DNA of 49,060 bases from an uncultured Bacillota bacterium (GCA_949290865.1 CASETM010000020.1:1-49060), one strand, 5' to 3'. Positions 19,111-28,680 are shown, numbered from the stretch's first letter. Translations and numbers: made by a program. Notes: a model not told the origin generated them from the sequence alone.

Positions 19111-19147
19111 AAACCGTCGCTTCAATGAAGAAGTGATGGTTTTTTAT
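19111..19147 (+). terminator. Terminator of the second NlpC/P60 gene
   Basis: A 13-pair stem (19111-19123 with 19130-19142, two G-U pairs) around AATGAA, followed by Ts. Confidence 0.88.
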
Positions 19148-19183
19148 TTTGTTTACGTTTATAATAAAGGTGAGGTGATACTG

Positions 19184-20677
19184 ATGTATGTAGCAACAAG
19201 TCAGCAGTTAAAAAGATATGATCAGGCTTTGCTGAATGCAGGATATACAATTGAACAGTTAGTTGATAAGGCCAGTGACTGTTTATTTAAGCATTTTCAG
19301 TCTTATCAGAAAATTATGATTGTCTGTGGCCCAGGAAATAATGGTGCTGATGGACTTTCTCTGGCAGTTAAGCTGTTTCAATCTGGGAAAGATGTCTGTC
19401 TTTATTTGACTGGCAGTCCCGAAAAGCTGTCGAGAGCCAATCGTTATTATTTGGATCTGGCTATCGATCATCATCTAAAAACAGTTCAGCTGAATCATAT
19501 GTCTTTGGCACAGTTTGAAGAAGATATGAGTAGATATGAGGTTGTTATTGATGCGCTATTTGGTTTTGGGTTAAACAGCGATTTGCGGGGAAGTGTTAAA
19601 AATGTGGTCGATATGATCAATAATGCCTATAATATTGATGTTGTCGCTATTGATATTCCGACAGGTTTAAATCCTGATACAGGCAAACCTTATAACAGCT
19701 GCATCTGTGCCAGCAAAACAATTACGCTTACAGCCTATAAACTAGGTTTTTTGAATAATGACTGTCATTTGTATACTGGTGATATAATACTTGAACTTCT
19801 AGATGCCCAAAGCTTTCATGAAGATATGCTGTTAGCGAAGATGGTAGAGGACAAATGGGCAAAATATCATTTAAAACAGCGAAAATTTGATGGACATAAA
19901 GGAACTTATGGCAAGGTCTTACATATAACTGGATGTCATCAATATGTTGGAGCGGCTTTGTTGGCGGCAAAAGCATCTGTTTATACTGGAAGCGGCATTG
20001 TTACAGTCTGTTCAACTGATCGAATCCTGCAGTCTTTAACAGTTTTTTGTCCAGAAGCAACTATGCTGTTAAGACAGCGAACAATCAGTGAAAAGGAAAT
20101 AAAAAGCAGGGACGCAGTGCTGATTGGAAGTGGTTTAGGACTTAATGAAGATGCATATCATCATGTAATCACACTGTTAAAAAATACTGATGGACCAGTT
20201 GTTATTGATGGGGATGCCTTGACGATTCTGGCACAGAATAAGGAACTGCTGGAACATCATACTGGACAATGGATTTTAACGCCTCATCATGGTGAATTTA
20301 AACGATTTGTGAATTTTGAAAATACTGCTGAAATGGTTGATCAGGCTATTGTGTTTGCCAAGAAATATCATGTCATTCTTGTTCTCAAAGGACCAAATAC
20401 CTTTATTACGGATGGTAATGAAGCCTATCGTAACAGCACAGGAAATAAAGCAATGTCTTCAGCGGGCATGGGAGATGTTCTGGCAGGAATGATCACGAGT
20501 TTAGCGGGACAAGGTTATTCGGCAAAGAATGCAGCGATTCTTGGTGTTTATCTGCATGGTCTGTGTGGAGATGAACTGGCGAAAACACAGTATACTGCTC
20601 TTGCTCATCAGGTGATTGAAATCATTCCACAGATGATGCTGAATGTTATAAATAATAAAAGTGATATCAATGGCTGA
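19184..20677 (+). CDS. nnr: Bifunctional NAD(P)HX epimerase / ADP-dependent NAD(P)HX dehydratase
   Basis: This 497-residue repair enzyme restores damaged hydrated NADH and NADPH. The N-terminal YjeF_N epimerase domain (about 1-205) has the motifs CGPGNNGADGLSLA and AIDIPTGLNPDTG. The C-terminal ribokinase-like dehydratase (about 220-497) has GTYGKVLHI, IDGDALTIL, TPHHGEF, VLKGPNTFI and the active-site AGMGDVLAGMI. AGGTGAGGTGA before 19184 sets the start; the frame open from 19133 overlaps a promoter-like TATAAT at 19160. The 3' end lies inside a bidirectional terminator shared with the convergent pgeF. Confidence 0.95.
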   Translation: MYVATSQQLKRYDQALLNAGYTIEQLVDKASDCLFKHFQSYQKIMIVCGPGNNGADGLSLAVKLFQSGKDVCLYLTGSPEKLSRANRYYLDLAIDHHLKTVQLNHMSLAQFEEDMSRYEVVIDALFGFGLNSDLRGSVKNVVDMINNAYNIDVVAIDIPTGLNPDTGKPYNSCICASKTITLTAYKLGFLNNDCHLYTGDIILELLDAQSFHEDMLLAKMVEDKWAKYHLKQRKFDGHKGTYGKVLHITGCHQYVGAALLAAKASVYTGSGIVTVCSTDRILQSLTVFCPEATMLLRQRTISEKEIKSRDAVLIGSGLGLNEDAYHHVITLLKNTDGPVVIDGDALTILAQNKELLEHHTGQWILTPHHGEFKRFVNFENTAEMVDQAIVFAKKYHVILVLKGPNTFITDGNEAYRNSTGNKAMSSAGMGDVLAGMITSLAGQGYSAKNAAILGVYLHGLCGDELAKTQYTALAHQVIEIIPQMMLNVINNKSDING

Positions 20678-20697
20678 TATCACTTCTTTATTTTTTT
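20659..20697. terminator. Bidirectional terminator between nnr and pgeF
   Basis: AAGTGATATCA (20659-20669) and TGATATCACTT (20675-20685) form a perfect 11-pair stem. T-rich tracts flank it on both strands. It contains the nnr stop codon and the pgeF stop codon. Confidence 0.88.
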
Positions 20698-21429
20698 GAT
20701 CAGTGTCACATTTCTGGCACCATCGCGATTTTTGCGGTGAGAATAAAAGAGATCATTGTTTTCAACTGTACAGTAGTGACTGACCTGGATGTTCTGTTCA
20801 GGAACACCAAGATTCAATAACTGCTGTTTATTCAAACCTTTGTTATCAAGAAGATAATGTGTTTCATCTGTTTTTATATAAAATGAAGAAGTGTCAAAGT
20901 TCATCATTTTTACCTGTGAAATCACATCATCCTGTACTTCTAAATGTTTGCTGGAAATACAGGGACCGATAAAACAGAACATGTGATGAGGGTCACAGTG
21001 TTCGTGACTGATCAGATAGCGAATGGTTTTATCAACAATCTGGCGGACTGTTCCTAGCCATCCTGAATGAATGGCGCAAACAATCTTCTGATCTTCACAG
21101 TAAACAAGTACTGGTGTACAGTCAGCGTGGAAAGACAGTAAAAAAAGATCACTGTCTCTTGTATAGGTAGCATCGGTATCCTGCAGCAGTTCAGTTTGTG
21201 CAAGCATATTTGTACCACCGTCTTTTAAGCATACCTGTTTGAGATTGGTGGAATGTGTCTGTCGAGGAGCAACCATATGTGCCAGATTGGTTTCCAGCAA
21301 AGCGGCAAGTTCCTGTCGGTGACTAAGCACCAGACGGTAATCAGGGTTATTATAGGATATATCACCAAGTTCCCTTGTTGTTGTAAAGGCTTTGACATCA
21401 GGATGTAAATTCCATTCTATGATTTTCAT
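20680..21429 (-). CDS. pgeF: PgeF/YlmD-type polyphenol oxidase-like (laccase domain) protein
   Basis: This 249-residue member of the YfiH/DUF152 family has the zinc-binding triad H59 (PRQTHS), C104 (HADCTPV) and H121 (IHSGW) plus the IGPCIS motif. E. coli PgeF edits peptidoglycan composition by removing misincorporated serine, and other members act on purine nucleosides, so the physiological reaction here is open. AAGGAGAA lies before the ATG on the minus strand. The gene stands alone, convergent with nnr and divergent from the small coat-like gene. Confidence 0.88.
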   Translation of the reverse strand: MKIIEWNLHPDVKAFTTTRELGDISYNNPDYRLVLSHRQELAALLETNLAHMVAPRQTHSTNLKQVCLKDGGTNMLAQTELLQDTDATYTRDSDLFLLSFHADCTPVLVYCEDQKIVCAIHSGWLGTVRQIVDKTIRYLISHEHCDPHHMFCFIGPCISSKHLEVQDDVISQVKMMNFDTSSFYIKTDETHYLLDNKGLNKQQLLNLGVPEQNIQVSHYCTVENNDLFYSHRKNRDGARNVTLIKKIKK

Positions 21430-21502
21430 ATTCTTCTCCTTTTTTCCAAAAAGTCCAATTCTTTATTTCAATACTCCATAAGGTATATTAGGAGGTGTTT
21501 TT

Positions 21503-21790
21503 ATGAGCTGTCAATGCAATCGTTCATGTTTCCAAAACTGTTCACAAATGATGGGGAACTGTTGTCAGAGATATTCATGTGGCTCTTTTCAGTCGCAGGT
21601 TCAGCCAATTGTTGCTCCAAAAAAAGTCTGTACAACTTTCCAGAATCAGTATGTTGAACAGCCTGTAATTTGTCCAATCGAATGCAGACGTGTTAACAAT
21701 ATCGTTTATTATCCACGCTATTATCCACAGTATGAAGAAACTTACTATACTCAAAATAATAACGGTAACAATAATAACTGCTGCATGTAA
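21503..21790 (+). CDS. Small Cys-rich protein resembling spore coat protein CotD
   Basis: This 95-residue protein has ten cysteines, five in its first 20 residues and a CC pair at the C-terminus (NNNNCCM), with Tyr/Pro/Gln-rich middle parts (YYPRYYPQYEETYYT). The PIVAPKKVC and EQPVICPIECRRVNN segments resemble the repeated P-I-V-x-P / V-P-x-I-x-P pattern of Bacillus CotD. It is probably a cross-linked spore coat component, implying sporulation in this lineage. AGGAGG at 21490-21495 marks the ATG. The call rests on composition and motif pattern, so it is moderate. Confidence 0.65.
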   Translation: MSCQCNRSCFQNCSQMMGNCCQRYSCGSFQSQVQPIVAPKKVCTTFQNQYVEQPVICPIECRRVNNIVYYPRYYPQYEETYYTQNNNGNNNNCCM

Positions 21791-21818
21791 AATAGATGTT
21801 TCGGCATCTATTTTTTTT
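21790..21818 (+). terminator. Terminator of the CotD-like gene
   Basis: AAATAGATG (21790-21798) and CATCTATTT (21805-21813) flank TTTCGG, followed by Ts to 21818. It overlaps the 3' end of the convergent rqcH. Confidence 0.9.
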
Positions 21819-23451
21819 CAGTAATTTCTTGTAAAAAAGTATCATCAGGATCAATATAAATAGTTTTGTAGCTATCTAGAATGACTTTCCCAGGTTTGCT
21901 GCCAGCAGGTTTTTTTAGTGTTTTTACCAATGTATAGTTCACGGGAACACTGCTGGAATTTCGTCCTTTAGAATAGTAAGCTGCTATTTTGGCAGCCAGT
22001 CTGATTGTATATTCATCCAGGTTCTGTGCTTTGACGATAACATGACTGCCTGGCATATCTTTTGCATGAAACCACATATCGTAACGGTGAGCATGTTTGA
22101 AAGTCAGATAATCATTTTGCAGATTGTTCTTACCAATATCGATTTCGATACCATCTTTTGTTATAAATGAAAGAAAATGAGGAATCTGTTTTTTTCTGAT
22201 CGTGTTTCTTTTACTTTTCTTTTTCAGGTAACCTTCATTTTCCAGTTCTTCTTTAATTTCTAAAGCGTCATAGTATGATGCCTGTGACATTGATGTCACC
22301 AAGGAATCAAAATAATCGATTTCTTTTCTAGTCAGTTCAATCTGTTCATTTAAGACCTGAATAGAGTTTTTGGCTTTCTGATATTTCTGATAATATTTTT
22401 GAGCGTTGGCCTTGGGTTCAAGTTTAGGATCCAAAGCAATATCGATTTGTGTATTATCATAATAATTATCAACAATGATATGATCCATGCCTTTGTGAAT
22501 CAGATGCAGCGAAGAGTAAAGCAGATCTCCCTTGATCCGATATTCATCACTGTTTTGAGAATCAAGAAGTGTACTTTCCAGTTTTTTCAGTTTGATAACA
22601 TTTTTCTGATATTCATTGCTGATAAATTTTAACAGATTGCTGGTCTGCTGTTTGATTCTTTCTTTCTGATCAATTTCATGGAAATGTATGTCTAAACCTT
22701 CAAATAATGGATATTTGACAGTTTCTCCATGTAAATGTGTCAGTTCAATCAAATAAAAGTATTCCTTATGATCTGCTGTTGTCAGATAGAGATCATCTGA
22801 ATGATCAATCATTTTCATAATATCGTGAAAATTCTGATGATTGTCAATACGATAAACAATTTCTTTTGACAGAATTGGAGACATACCCTGATAGATTCTG
22901 TTTAACTGATTGTCTTCAATATAATCGGCAGTAAAGGGATCGAGTTTATTAAGCATGGGTGGTAACTGATAGATAGCACCAGGCTGTAAAAAACGTTCAC
23001 TGTTCATGCTGGGAGTAATTCGTTTGATACTGTCAACGATCTTGTGATCCTGGTTGACCAGAATAATATTTGAATGTTTTCCCATGATTTCTACATACAG
23101 AAAATATTCAATATAATCCCCTAATTCGTTTCGTGTTGCAAAAGTGATTTTCAGGATCCTGTCTAAACCAGCCTGTTCAATTTCTTTGATATGACTACCT
23201 TCTAGAATTTTCCTGAAAAGCATGGTTAAGGGATTGGGACTTTCAGGAGTCGGATAGTCTAAATATGTCAGCTGGAGACGTGCATACATAGGATGACAGG
23301 ATATCAGAAGCTGATAGTTCTGACGTTGGGCACGAACCTGAAACAAGAGTTCATATTTTGATATTTGATAGATTTTATTGATACGTCCACCTTGAATCGT
23401 ATCAATGAGAATATTTTTTATACGATGTAACATAATGCCATCATAAGCCAT
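21808..23451 (-). CDS. rqcH: Ribosome quality-control protein RqcH (NEMF/FbpA family)
   Basis: RqcH binds stalled 50S subunits with peptidyl-tRNA and adds C-terminal alanine tails that mark the chain for degradation. This 547-residue version has the NFACT-N start MAYDGIMLHRIKN, central helices and coiled coil (about 280-400), and the NFACT-R motif YDMWFHAKDMPGSHVI. From the ATG at 23451 the conserved Asp-Arg falls at D97/R98, the numbering used for B. subtilis RqcH. AGGGTGA precedes this ATG; the GTG at 23460 is part of that site. It diverges from gmk, as yloA does in Bacillus. Confidence 0.95.
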   Translation of the reverse strand: MAYDGIMLHRIKNILIDTIQGGRINKIYQISKYELLFQVRAQRQNYQLLISCHPMYARLQLTYLDYPTPESPNPLTMLFRKILEGSHIKEIEQAGLDRILKITFATRNELGDYIEYFLYVEIMGKHSNIILVNQDHKIVDSIKRITPSMNSERFLQPGAIYQLPPMLNKLDPFTADYIEDNQLNRIYQGMSPILSKEIVYRIDNHQNFHDIMKMIDHSDDLYLTTADHKEYFYLIELTHLHGETVKYPLFEGLDIHFHEIDQKERIKQQTSNLLKFISNEYQKNVIKLKKLESTLLDSQNSDEYRIKGDLLYSSLHLIHKGMDHIIVDNYYDNTQIDIALDPKLEPKANAQKYYQKYQKAKNSIQVLNEQIELTRKEIDYFDSLVTSMSQASYYDALEIKEELENEGYLKKKSKRNTIRKKQIPHFLSFITKDGIEIDIGKNNLQNDYLTFKHAHRYDMWFHAKDMPGSHVIVKAQNLDEYTIRLAAKIAAYYSKGRNSSSVPVNYTLVKTLKKPAGSKPGKVILDSYKTIYIDPDDTFLQEITEKK

Positions 23452-23490
23452 TTTCATCACCCTAAAATACTATAACACATTTGAATTTAA

Positions 23491-23519
23491 TTGACATTAT
23501 AACTTTGATATTGTAGAGT
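23491..23519 (+). promoter_or_regulatory. Promoter of gmk
   Basis: A perfect TTGACA at 23491-23496, 17 bases, then TAGAGT at 23514-23519. The -10 is modest. Confidence 0.65.
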
Positions 23520-23548
23520 AAAAAATATAAAAAAGGGGCGTGAGTGTT

Positions 23549-24112
23549 TTGAGTAGAGGTATGCTGATCATTTTAAGTGGACCAAGTGGTGTAGGCAAGG
23601 GAACGGTTCGACAGGAACTGTTTAAAGATGAAAGTTTAAATTTGTGTTATTCTATTTCGATGACGACAAGAAAAGCAAGACCTAATGAAAAAGAAGGCAT
23701 TGATTATTTTTTTGTAACTGAAAAAGCATTTGTTGAGAAAGTTGCTGCCGGGGGATTTTTAGAATGGGCAAAATTTGTTGGAAATTATTATGGAACTCCT
23801 AAAGATTACGTTGAACAGCTTTTGGATGAAGGGAAAAATGTTGTATTGGAAATTGAAGTTCAAGGTGCTTTGCAAGTTATGAAGAAATGCCCTGATGCGC
23901 TGACGATTTTTCTGATACCCCCTTCTTTGGAAGAACTGGAAAAAAGGATCAGAGGACGTCGAACGGAAAGTGAAGATATTGTTAAAGAACGCATGGATAA
24001 GGCAAAAAAAGAAATTCAGACCAAAGATGAATATAAATACGTTGTTGTCAATGATGATGTACAGCGGGCAAAAGACAGAATTGCGCAGATTATCAAAGAA
24101 AATGCGGAATAA
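23549..24112 (+). CDS. gmk: Guanylate kinase
   Basis: Gmk converts GMP to GDP with ATP, a step in GTP and (p)ppGpp supply. P-loop SGPSGVGKGT, the GMP-binding SMTTRKARPNEKEGIDYFF and EIEVQGALQV are all present. The start is uncertain: GTG 23540, TTG 23549 and ATG 23561 are in frame. TTG 23549 gives MSRGMLIILSGPSG, closest to other Gmk N-termini, with AAGGGG about ten bases before. The protein is then 187 residues. In Bacillus rpoZ and coaBC follow; here a terminator and a new promoter lead straight to priA. Confidence 0.95.
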   Translation: MSRGMLIILSGPSGVGKGTVRQELFKDESLNLCYSISMTTRKARPNEKEGIDYFFVTEKAFVEKVAAGGFLEWAKFVGNYYGTPKDYVEQLLDEGKNVVLEIEVQGALQVMKKCPDALTIFLIPPSLEELEKRIRGRRTESEDIVKERMDKAKKEIQTKDEYKYVVVNDDVQRAKDRIAQIIKENAE

Positions 24113-24138
24113 AAACTCTATTCAGGTAGAGTTTTTTT
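24113..24138 (+). terminator. Terminator of gmk
   Basis: AAACTCTA (24113-24120) and TAGAGTTT (24127-24134) around TTCAGG, followed by Ts. It separates gmk from priA. Confidence 0.85.
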
Positions 24139-24162
24139 GTTTGTGTGAATCTAAGGGATTTA

Positions 24163-24191
24163 TTTTCAATCGTCTGTAATTATGATAAAAT
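24163..24191 (+). promoter_or_regulatory. Promoter of the priA-thiN operon
   Basis: TTTTCA (24163-24168), 17 bases, then TAAAAT (24186-24191) with TG at 24183-24184. The nine genes from priA to thiN have no other clear promoter between them. Confidence 0.65.
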
Positions 24192-24212
24192 AAGCAACAG
24201 GAAGGTGGATAT

Positions 24213-26399
24213 ATGTACATATTAAAAGTTCTTGTTGAACACCCCAGCCGTTCACTGGATATGACGTTTGATTATCTTTCTGACGAAATGGTTCAGCCGG
24301 GATGTCGTGTCAAAATCACATTTGGTCATCAGAACATTGTTGGCTATGTTGACGATGTTATCGTAACAGACCAAAACAAAGAACAGCTGGAAGCGGAAAA
24401 TGGATTTCGTTATCAGTATGTTCAAGAAATCATTGATTGTCAGCCACTTCTTAATGAAGAATTAAGACATTTGGCTGATTATATGGCAAAATTGACATTA
24501 TCACCACGAATCAGCTGTTTACAGTGCATGTTGCCACCGCAACTGAAACCCAGCACAAATCACAGTGTCGGGATCATTTATGTAAAATGTGTTAAATATT
24601 TGCGTGATGCTGTTTTGAAAACAGAGAAACAGCAGAAGGCGCTACAGTATATCAAAGAACATGATCTTTTACCGGTTAAGGATTATCCTTTTAGTAAAAC
24701 GTTATTAGATAATATTGAAAAGCAGAAGGCGATCTGTTATGTCCGTCAGGAAGTCTACAGAGATCCTTATCAGAAAAATGAAAAAACAGTTGCTGATCGA
24801 CCGTTAACGAAAAGACAGCAGGAAGCGGTTAATCAGATTCTGGCATCTTATCATAGTTTTACTACTTTTTTACTGTTTGGAGTTACTGGTTCAGGGAAAA
24901 CGGAAGTTTATCTCCATTTGTCACGATTTGTGATTGAACATGATAAAACGGTGCTGATGATGGTTCCGGAAATTTCACTGACACCTATGATGGTTCAGGC
25001 CTTCAAAAGCCGTTTTGGCAGGCAGGTGGCGATTCTGCATTCTCGCCTTTCTTCTGGGGAACGATATGATGAATATCGTCGCATCGTCTCTCAGGAAGTC
25101 AAAATCGTTGTTGGCGCCAGAAGTGCGGTTTTTGCACCGTTAGAAAATATAGGGCTGATCATTATGGATGAAGAACATGATACCAGCTATAAACAGGAAA
25201 ATGATCCTCGTTATCTGACGACTCAGATTGCCAAACTAAGAGGAAAATATCATCATTGCCCGGTCGTTCTGGGAAGTGCAACACCTTCTTTAGAAAGCTA
25301 TAGCCGCGCTTTAAAAGGTGTATATCAGTTATGTACATTGCCAGAAAGAATCAATAAAAACCCATTGCCGGAAATTGAACTGATTGACATGGTTCAGGAA
25401 ATAAAAAATCGGAATTATGGGATTTTTTCGAAAAAAATGGAAAAAGCAATCCAGGAACGACTGAATCGAAATGAACAGGTGATTCTGCTTTTGAATAAAA
25501 GGGGATATGCCCAGTATATTCGCTGTGATGACTGTGGAGAGGTGATCAGATGTCCTCATTGTGATGTAACCTTAACTTATCATAAAGCTAGTCAGTCATT
25601 AAAATGTCATTACTGTGACTACACACATTCAGTTTATTATCATTGTCCGCACTGTCATGGAACGCATCTGACAAAGGTGGGAACAGGAACTCAGAAAGTT
25701 GAAGAATATATTGAGAATCATTTTTACAATGCAAAAGTCATTCGTTATGATGTTGATTCGACTCGTAGAAAAGGAGGACATGAAAAACTGCTGGCCAGCT
25801 TTGAAAAACAGGAAGCCAATATTTTGCTGGGAACGCAGATGATTGCCAAAGGTCTTGATTTTGAAAATGTGACTTTTGTAGGTGTGATCAATGCTGATAT
25901 GTCTTTGAATATTCCTGATTTCAGAGCCAATGAAAGAACTTTTCAGCTGCTGGAGCAGGTTTCAGGAAGAAGTGGCAGGGGAAACAAAAAGGGAATCGTC
26001 ATGATCCAGACTTATAATCCAGACCATTTTGTTTTGCAGTGCATAAAGACACATGATTATCAGCGTTTTTATACTGAAGAGATGAAAATCAGAAAACTGG
26101 GAAAATATCCACCTTACTGTCATCTGGTCAGTATTTTAATTCAGGGTAAAAATGAAGCGGAAACGGAAACATATGCCATGCAGATCAAACGGTATCTGCT
26201 TAATCAGTTAAAGGGAACAGTTATTCTTGGGCCGGCAAACTGTACGATTTATAAGGTCAATGACCGTTATCGTAAAAGAATTACGTTAAAACTGACTGAC
26301 AGTAAAGAACTGTATCCCGTTTTACAGAGAATGAATGATTTTTATAAAAAAGGAAAGGTAAGTGTTGTATGTGATTTTAATCCATACACGACATTATAA
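24213..26399 (+). CDS. priA: Primosomal protein N' (PriA helicase)
   Basis: PriA recognises stalled replication forks and reloads the replicative helicase. The 728-residue protein has an N-terminal DNA-binding domain, Walker A GVTGSGKT (about 223-230), Walker B/DEAH-type MDEEHD, and a zinc-binding insert with paired cysteines (CDDCGEVIRCPHC, CHYCDY, CPHC). This is followed by the helicase C-lobe with GTQMIAKGLDFENV and QVSGRSGRG. GGAAGGTGG precedes the ATG. It heads a compact operon that continues with rsmB two bases after its stop; def and fmt, normally between them in Bacillus, are absent here. Confidence 0.97.
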   Translation: MYILKVLVEHPSRSLDMTFDYLSDEMVQPGCRVKITFGHQNIVGYVDDVIVTDQNKEQLEAENGFRYQYVQEIIDCQPLLNEELRHLADYMAKLTLSPRISCLQCMLPPQLKPSTNHSVGIIYVKCVKYLRDAVLKTEKQQKALQYIKEHDLLPVKDYPFSKTLLDNIEKQKAICYVRQEVYRDPYQKNEKTVADRPLTKRQQEAVNQILASYHSFTTFLLFGVTGSGKTEVYLHLSRFVIEHDKTVLMMVPEISLTPMMVQAFKSRFGRQVAILHSRLSSGERYDEYRRIVSQEVKIVVGARSAVFAPLENIGLIIMDEEHDTSYKQENDPRYLTTQIAKLRGKYHHCPVVLGSATPSLESYSRALKGVYQLCTLPERINKNPLPEIELIDMVQEIKNRNYGIFSKKMEKAIQERLNRNEQVILLLNKRGYAQYIRCDDCGEVIRCPHCDVTLTYHKASQSLKCHYCDYTHSVYYHCPHCHGTHLTKVGTGTQKVEEYIENHFYNAKVIRYDVDSTRRKGGHEKLLASFEKQEANILLGTQMIAKGLDFENVTFVGVINADMSLNIPDFRANERTFQLLEQVSGRSGRGNKKGIVMIQTYNPDHFVLQCIKTHDYQRFYTEEMKIRKLGKYPPYCHLVSILIQGKNEAETETYAMQIKRYLLNQLKGTVILGPANCTIYKVNDRYRKRITLKLTDSKELYPVLQRMNDFYKKGKVSVVCDFNPYTTL

Positions 26400-26401
26400 A
26401 T

Positions 26402-27661
26402 ATGGCAAGAAAACATGCATATCAGATACTTAATCAGTATTTTACAGATAAGAGCTATCTGAATATTACATTAAATGAAACATTAAAAAACAGTCAGCTG
26501 TCCAGACAGGACAAAGATCTCTGTACGAGAATTGTCTATGGGACGATTCAGAATCTATTGTTTTTGCAGTATCAGCTGGAACCATATATTCAGGGAAAAA
26601 AAATAAAAAGAAAAGTCAGGACAATATTGCTGATGTCGTTATATCAATTGATTTTTCTGGATAAGATTCCTGAATATGCTGTTATCAATGAAGCGGTCAA
26701 ACTGGCAAAAAAAGAAAATTATCATACCAGTCAGTTTGTTAATGCAGTATTAAGAAACTTTAAAAGACATGATTTAAGATCAACAGATCAGCTTGATGAC
26801 ATTGAACAGCTGGCAATTGTTACATCACATCCATTATGGATGGTCAAAATGATGATCAAACAGTATGGACTGGAAAGCACACGGAAAATGTGCGAAGAAA
26901 ATAATAAAAGTCCTGTACGAGCAGCCAGGGTCAATACTTTAAAAATCAGTAAAGATATGATCCTGCAGGATAAAGATTTTTGCGAGGGATATCTTTCTCC
27001 GGATGCTTTGCTATATCGTCATGGCAATATTGCCGATACTGCATATTATAAACAGGGACTTTTGACAATTCAGGATGAATCAAGTCAAATGGCAGCTTTG
27101 ACTTTGGCTCCACAGGAAGGGGAATATGTTCTGGATATGTGTGGGGCACCAGGCAGTAAAACGACGCATCTGGCGCAACTAATGAATAATACCGGAACAA
27201 TCGAAGTTTATGATCTTTATGAACATAAAGCCAGACTGATTGCTCATAACTGTCAAAGACTCGGTGTGACAAATGTTCATATTCATACCCATGATGCGAC
27301 GTATTTATCTGAACTTTATCCACGAGAAACGTTTGACAGGATCTTGCTGGATGCACCATGTTCAGGATTAGGAGTCTTGAAAAGAAAACCGGAAATAAAA
27401 TTTCATGATTCATCAGTGATGGATGAACTGATTCCATTGCAGGCAAAATTGTTGGAAAATGCATATGATTTATTGAAGAATAATGGTACAATGGTGTATA
27501 GTACTTGTACGATAAATAAAAAAGAAAATGATCATATGATAGCAGATTTTACGGAAAAACATCGTGATATGGAAGTTGTCGAGAAAAGAACAATTCTCAA
27601 TTATGAATATCATAGTGATGGTTTCTTTATCTGCAAGATGATAAAAAGGAAAAGATTATGA
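26402..27661 (+). CDS. rsmB: 16S rRNA (cytosine-967-C5) methyltransferase RsmB
   Basis: RsmB methylates C967 of 16S rRNA using S-adenosylmethionine. The 419 residues have a NusB-like N-terminal domain (about 1-140) and a Rossmann methyltransferase with SAM motif LDMCGAPGSKTTH. The two cysteines of this family are in DAPCSGLG and YSTCTINKKEN; the latter is the catalytic one in relatives. No clear Shine-Dalgarno sequence is seen, so translation is probably coupled to priA, whose stop lies two bases upstream. The last codons overlap rlmN by four bases (ATGA). Confidence 0.95.
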   Translation: MARKHAYQILNQYFTDKSYLNITLNETLKNSQLSRQDKDLCTRIVYGTIQNLLFLQYQLEPYIQGKKIKRKVRTILLMSLYQLIFLDKIPEYAVINEAVKLAKKENYHTSQFVNAVLRNFKRHDLRSTDQLDDIEQLAIVTSHPLWMVKMMIKQYGLESTRKMCEENNKSPVRAARVNTLKISKDMILQDKDFCEGYLSPDALLYRHGNIADTAYYKQGLLTIQDESSQMAALTLAPQEGEYVLDMCGAPGSKTTHLAQLMNNTGTIEVYDLYEHKARLIAHNCQRLGVTNVHIHTHDATYLSELYPRETFDRILLDAPCSGLGVLKRKPEIKFHDSSVMDELIPLQAKLLENAYDLLKNNGTMVYSTCTINKKENDHMIADFTEKHRDMEVVEKRTILNYEYHSDGFFICKMIKRKRL

Positions 27662-28680
27662 AACACATATATAACTATTCATTAGAAGAACTTACAGATT
27701 ATTTTAAAAGCATTCAACAAAAACCTTTTCGTGCAAAACAGGTCTTTCAATGGCTGTATCAGAAAATGGTTTTTGATTTTCAGGATATGTCTAATGTTTC
27801 AAAAGATTTAAGAGAACAGCTGACACAGGAAATGAAAATCGATGTTTTTGAAATCAAAGAAAAACAGGTATCTGTTGATGGAACGGCGAAATATCTGTTT
27901 AAACTGGAAGATGGACATCTGATTGAAACGGTGCTGATGAAGCATGATTATGGTCAGTCTTTGTGTGTAACAAGTCAAGTGGGCTGCAATATGAAATGTT
28001 CATTCTGTGCCAGTGGACTACTTAGGAAACAGAGAAATCTGACAGCTGGAGAAATGGTTAATCAGGTCATGGCGGTTGCCAGAGACAGTCAGATTCGTAT
28101 TTCTCATGTTGTCATTATGGGAACTGGTGAACCTTTTGATAATTATGATGAAGTGATGAAGTTTGTGAGAATTATCAATCATCCTCATGGTCTGGCCATT
28201 GGTGCAAGACATATTACAATTTCAACATGTGGACTCGTACCAATGATCGAAAGATACAGTCATGAAGGACCGCAGACCAATTTAGCGATTTCTTTGCATG
28301 CTCCTAATGATGACATCAGAAATCAGCTGATGCCAGTCAATAAAGTCTATAATATGGATGTTCTGAGAGAAAGTATCAAAAAATATATTGAAGTAACAAA
28401 CAGAAGAGTAACATTTGAATATATTTTATTGAATGGTATCAATGATTCTCTATCATGTGCCAGACAACTGGCACATTATGTCAGAGGACTGAATGTCTAT
28501 ATTAATCTTATTCCTTATAACAGTGTTGATGAGCATGGTTATCAGGCCAGTCAGCACGTTGAAGAATTCAAAGATGAACTGTTACGATTAAAGATCAACT
28601 GTACGGTAAGAAAAGAACACGGTCGTGATATTGATGGTGCGTGCGGTCAGTTAAGAGCGAAACGTAGTGGGGTGATATAA
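27658..28680 (+). CDS. rlmN: Dual-specificity 23S rRNA/tRNA adenine-C2 methyltransferase RlmN
   Basis: This radical-SAM enzyme (340 residues) makes 2-methyladenosine at A2503 of 23S rRNA and A37 of some tRNAs. The [4Fe-4S] ligands are C110, C114 and C117 (GCNMKCSFC). The C-terminal C329 (ACGQLRAK) corresponds to the cysteine that takes part in methyl transfer. GEPFDNYDEV and ISTCG are further family motifs. It overlaps rsmB by four bases, and its stop overlaps the prpC start (TAATG), so the run is translationally coupled. Confidence 0.97.
   Translation: MKHIYNYSLEELTDYFKSIQQKPFRAKQVFQWLYQKMVFDFQDMSNVSKDLREQLTQEMKIDVFEIKEKQVSVDGTAKYLFKLEDGHLIETVLMKHDYGQSLCVTSQVGCNMKCSFCASGLLRKQRNLTAGEMVNQVMAVARDSQIRISHVVIMGTGEPFDNYDEVMKFVRIINHPHGLAIGARHITISTCGLVPMIERYSHEGPQTNLAISLHAPNDDIRNQLMPVNKVYNMDVLRESIKKYIEVTNRRVTFEYILLNGINDSLSCARQLAHYVRGLNVYINLIPYNSVDEHGYQASQHVEEFKDELLRLKINCTVRKEHGRDIDGACGQLRAKRSGVI

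Noticed and set aside
26946-27491. 181-codon open frame on the minus strand
   Set aside because: It lies wholly inside rsmB, opposite a well-conserved protein, has no ribosome-binding site, and its translation shows no family features.
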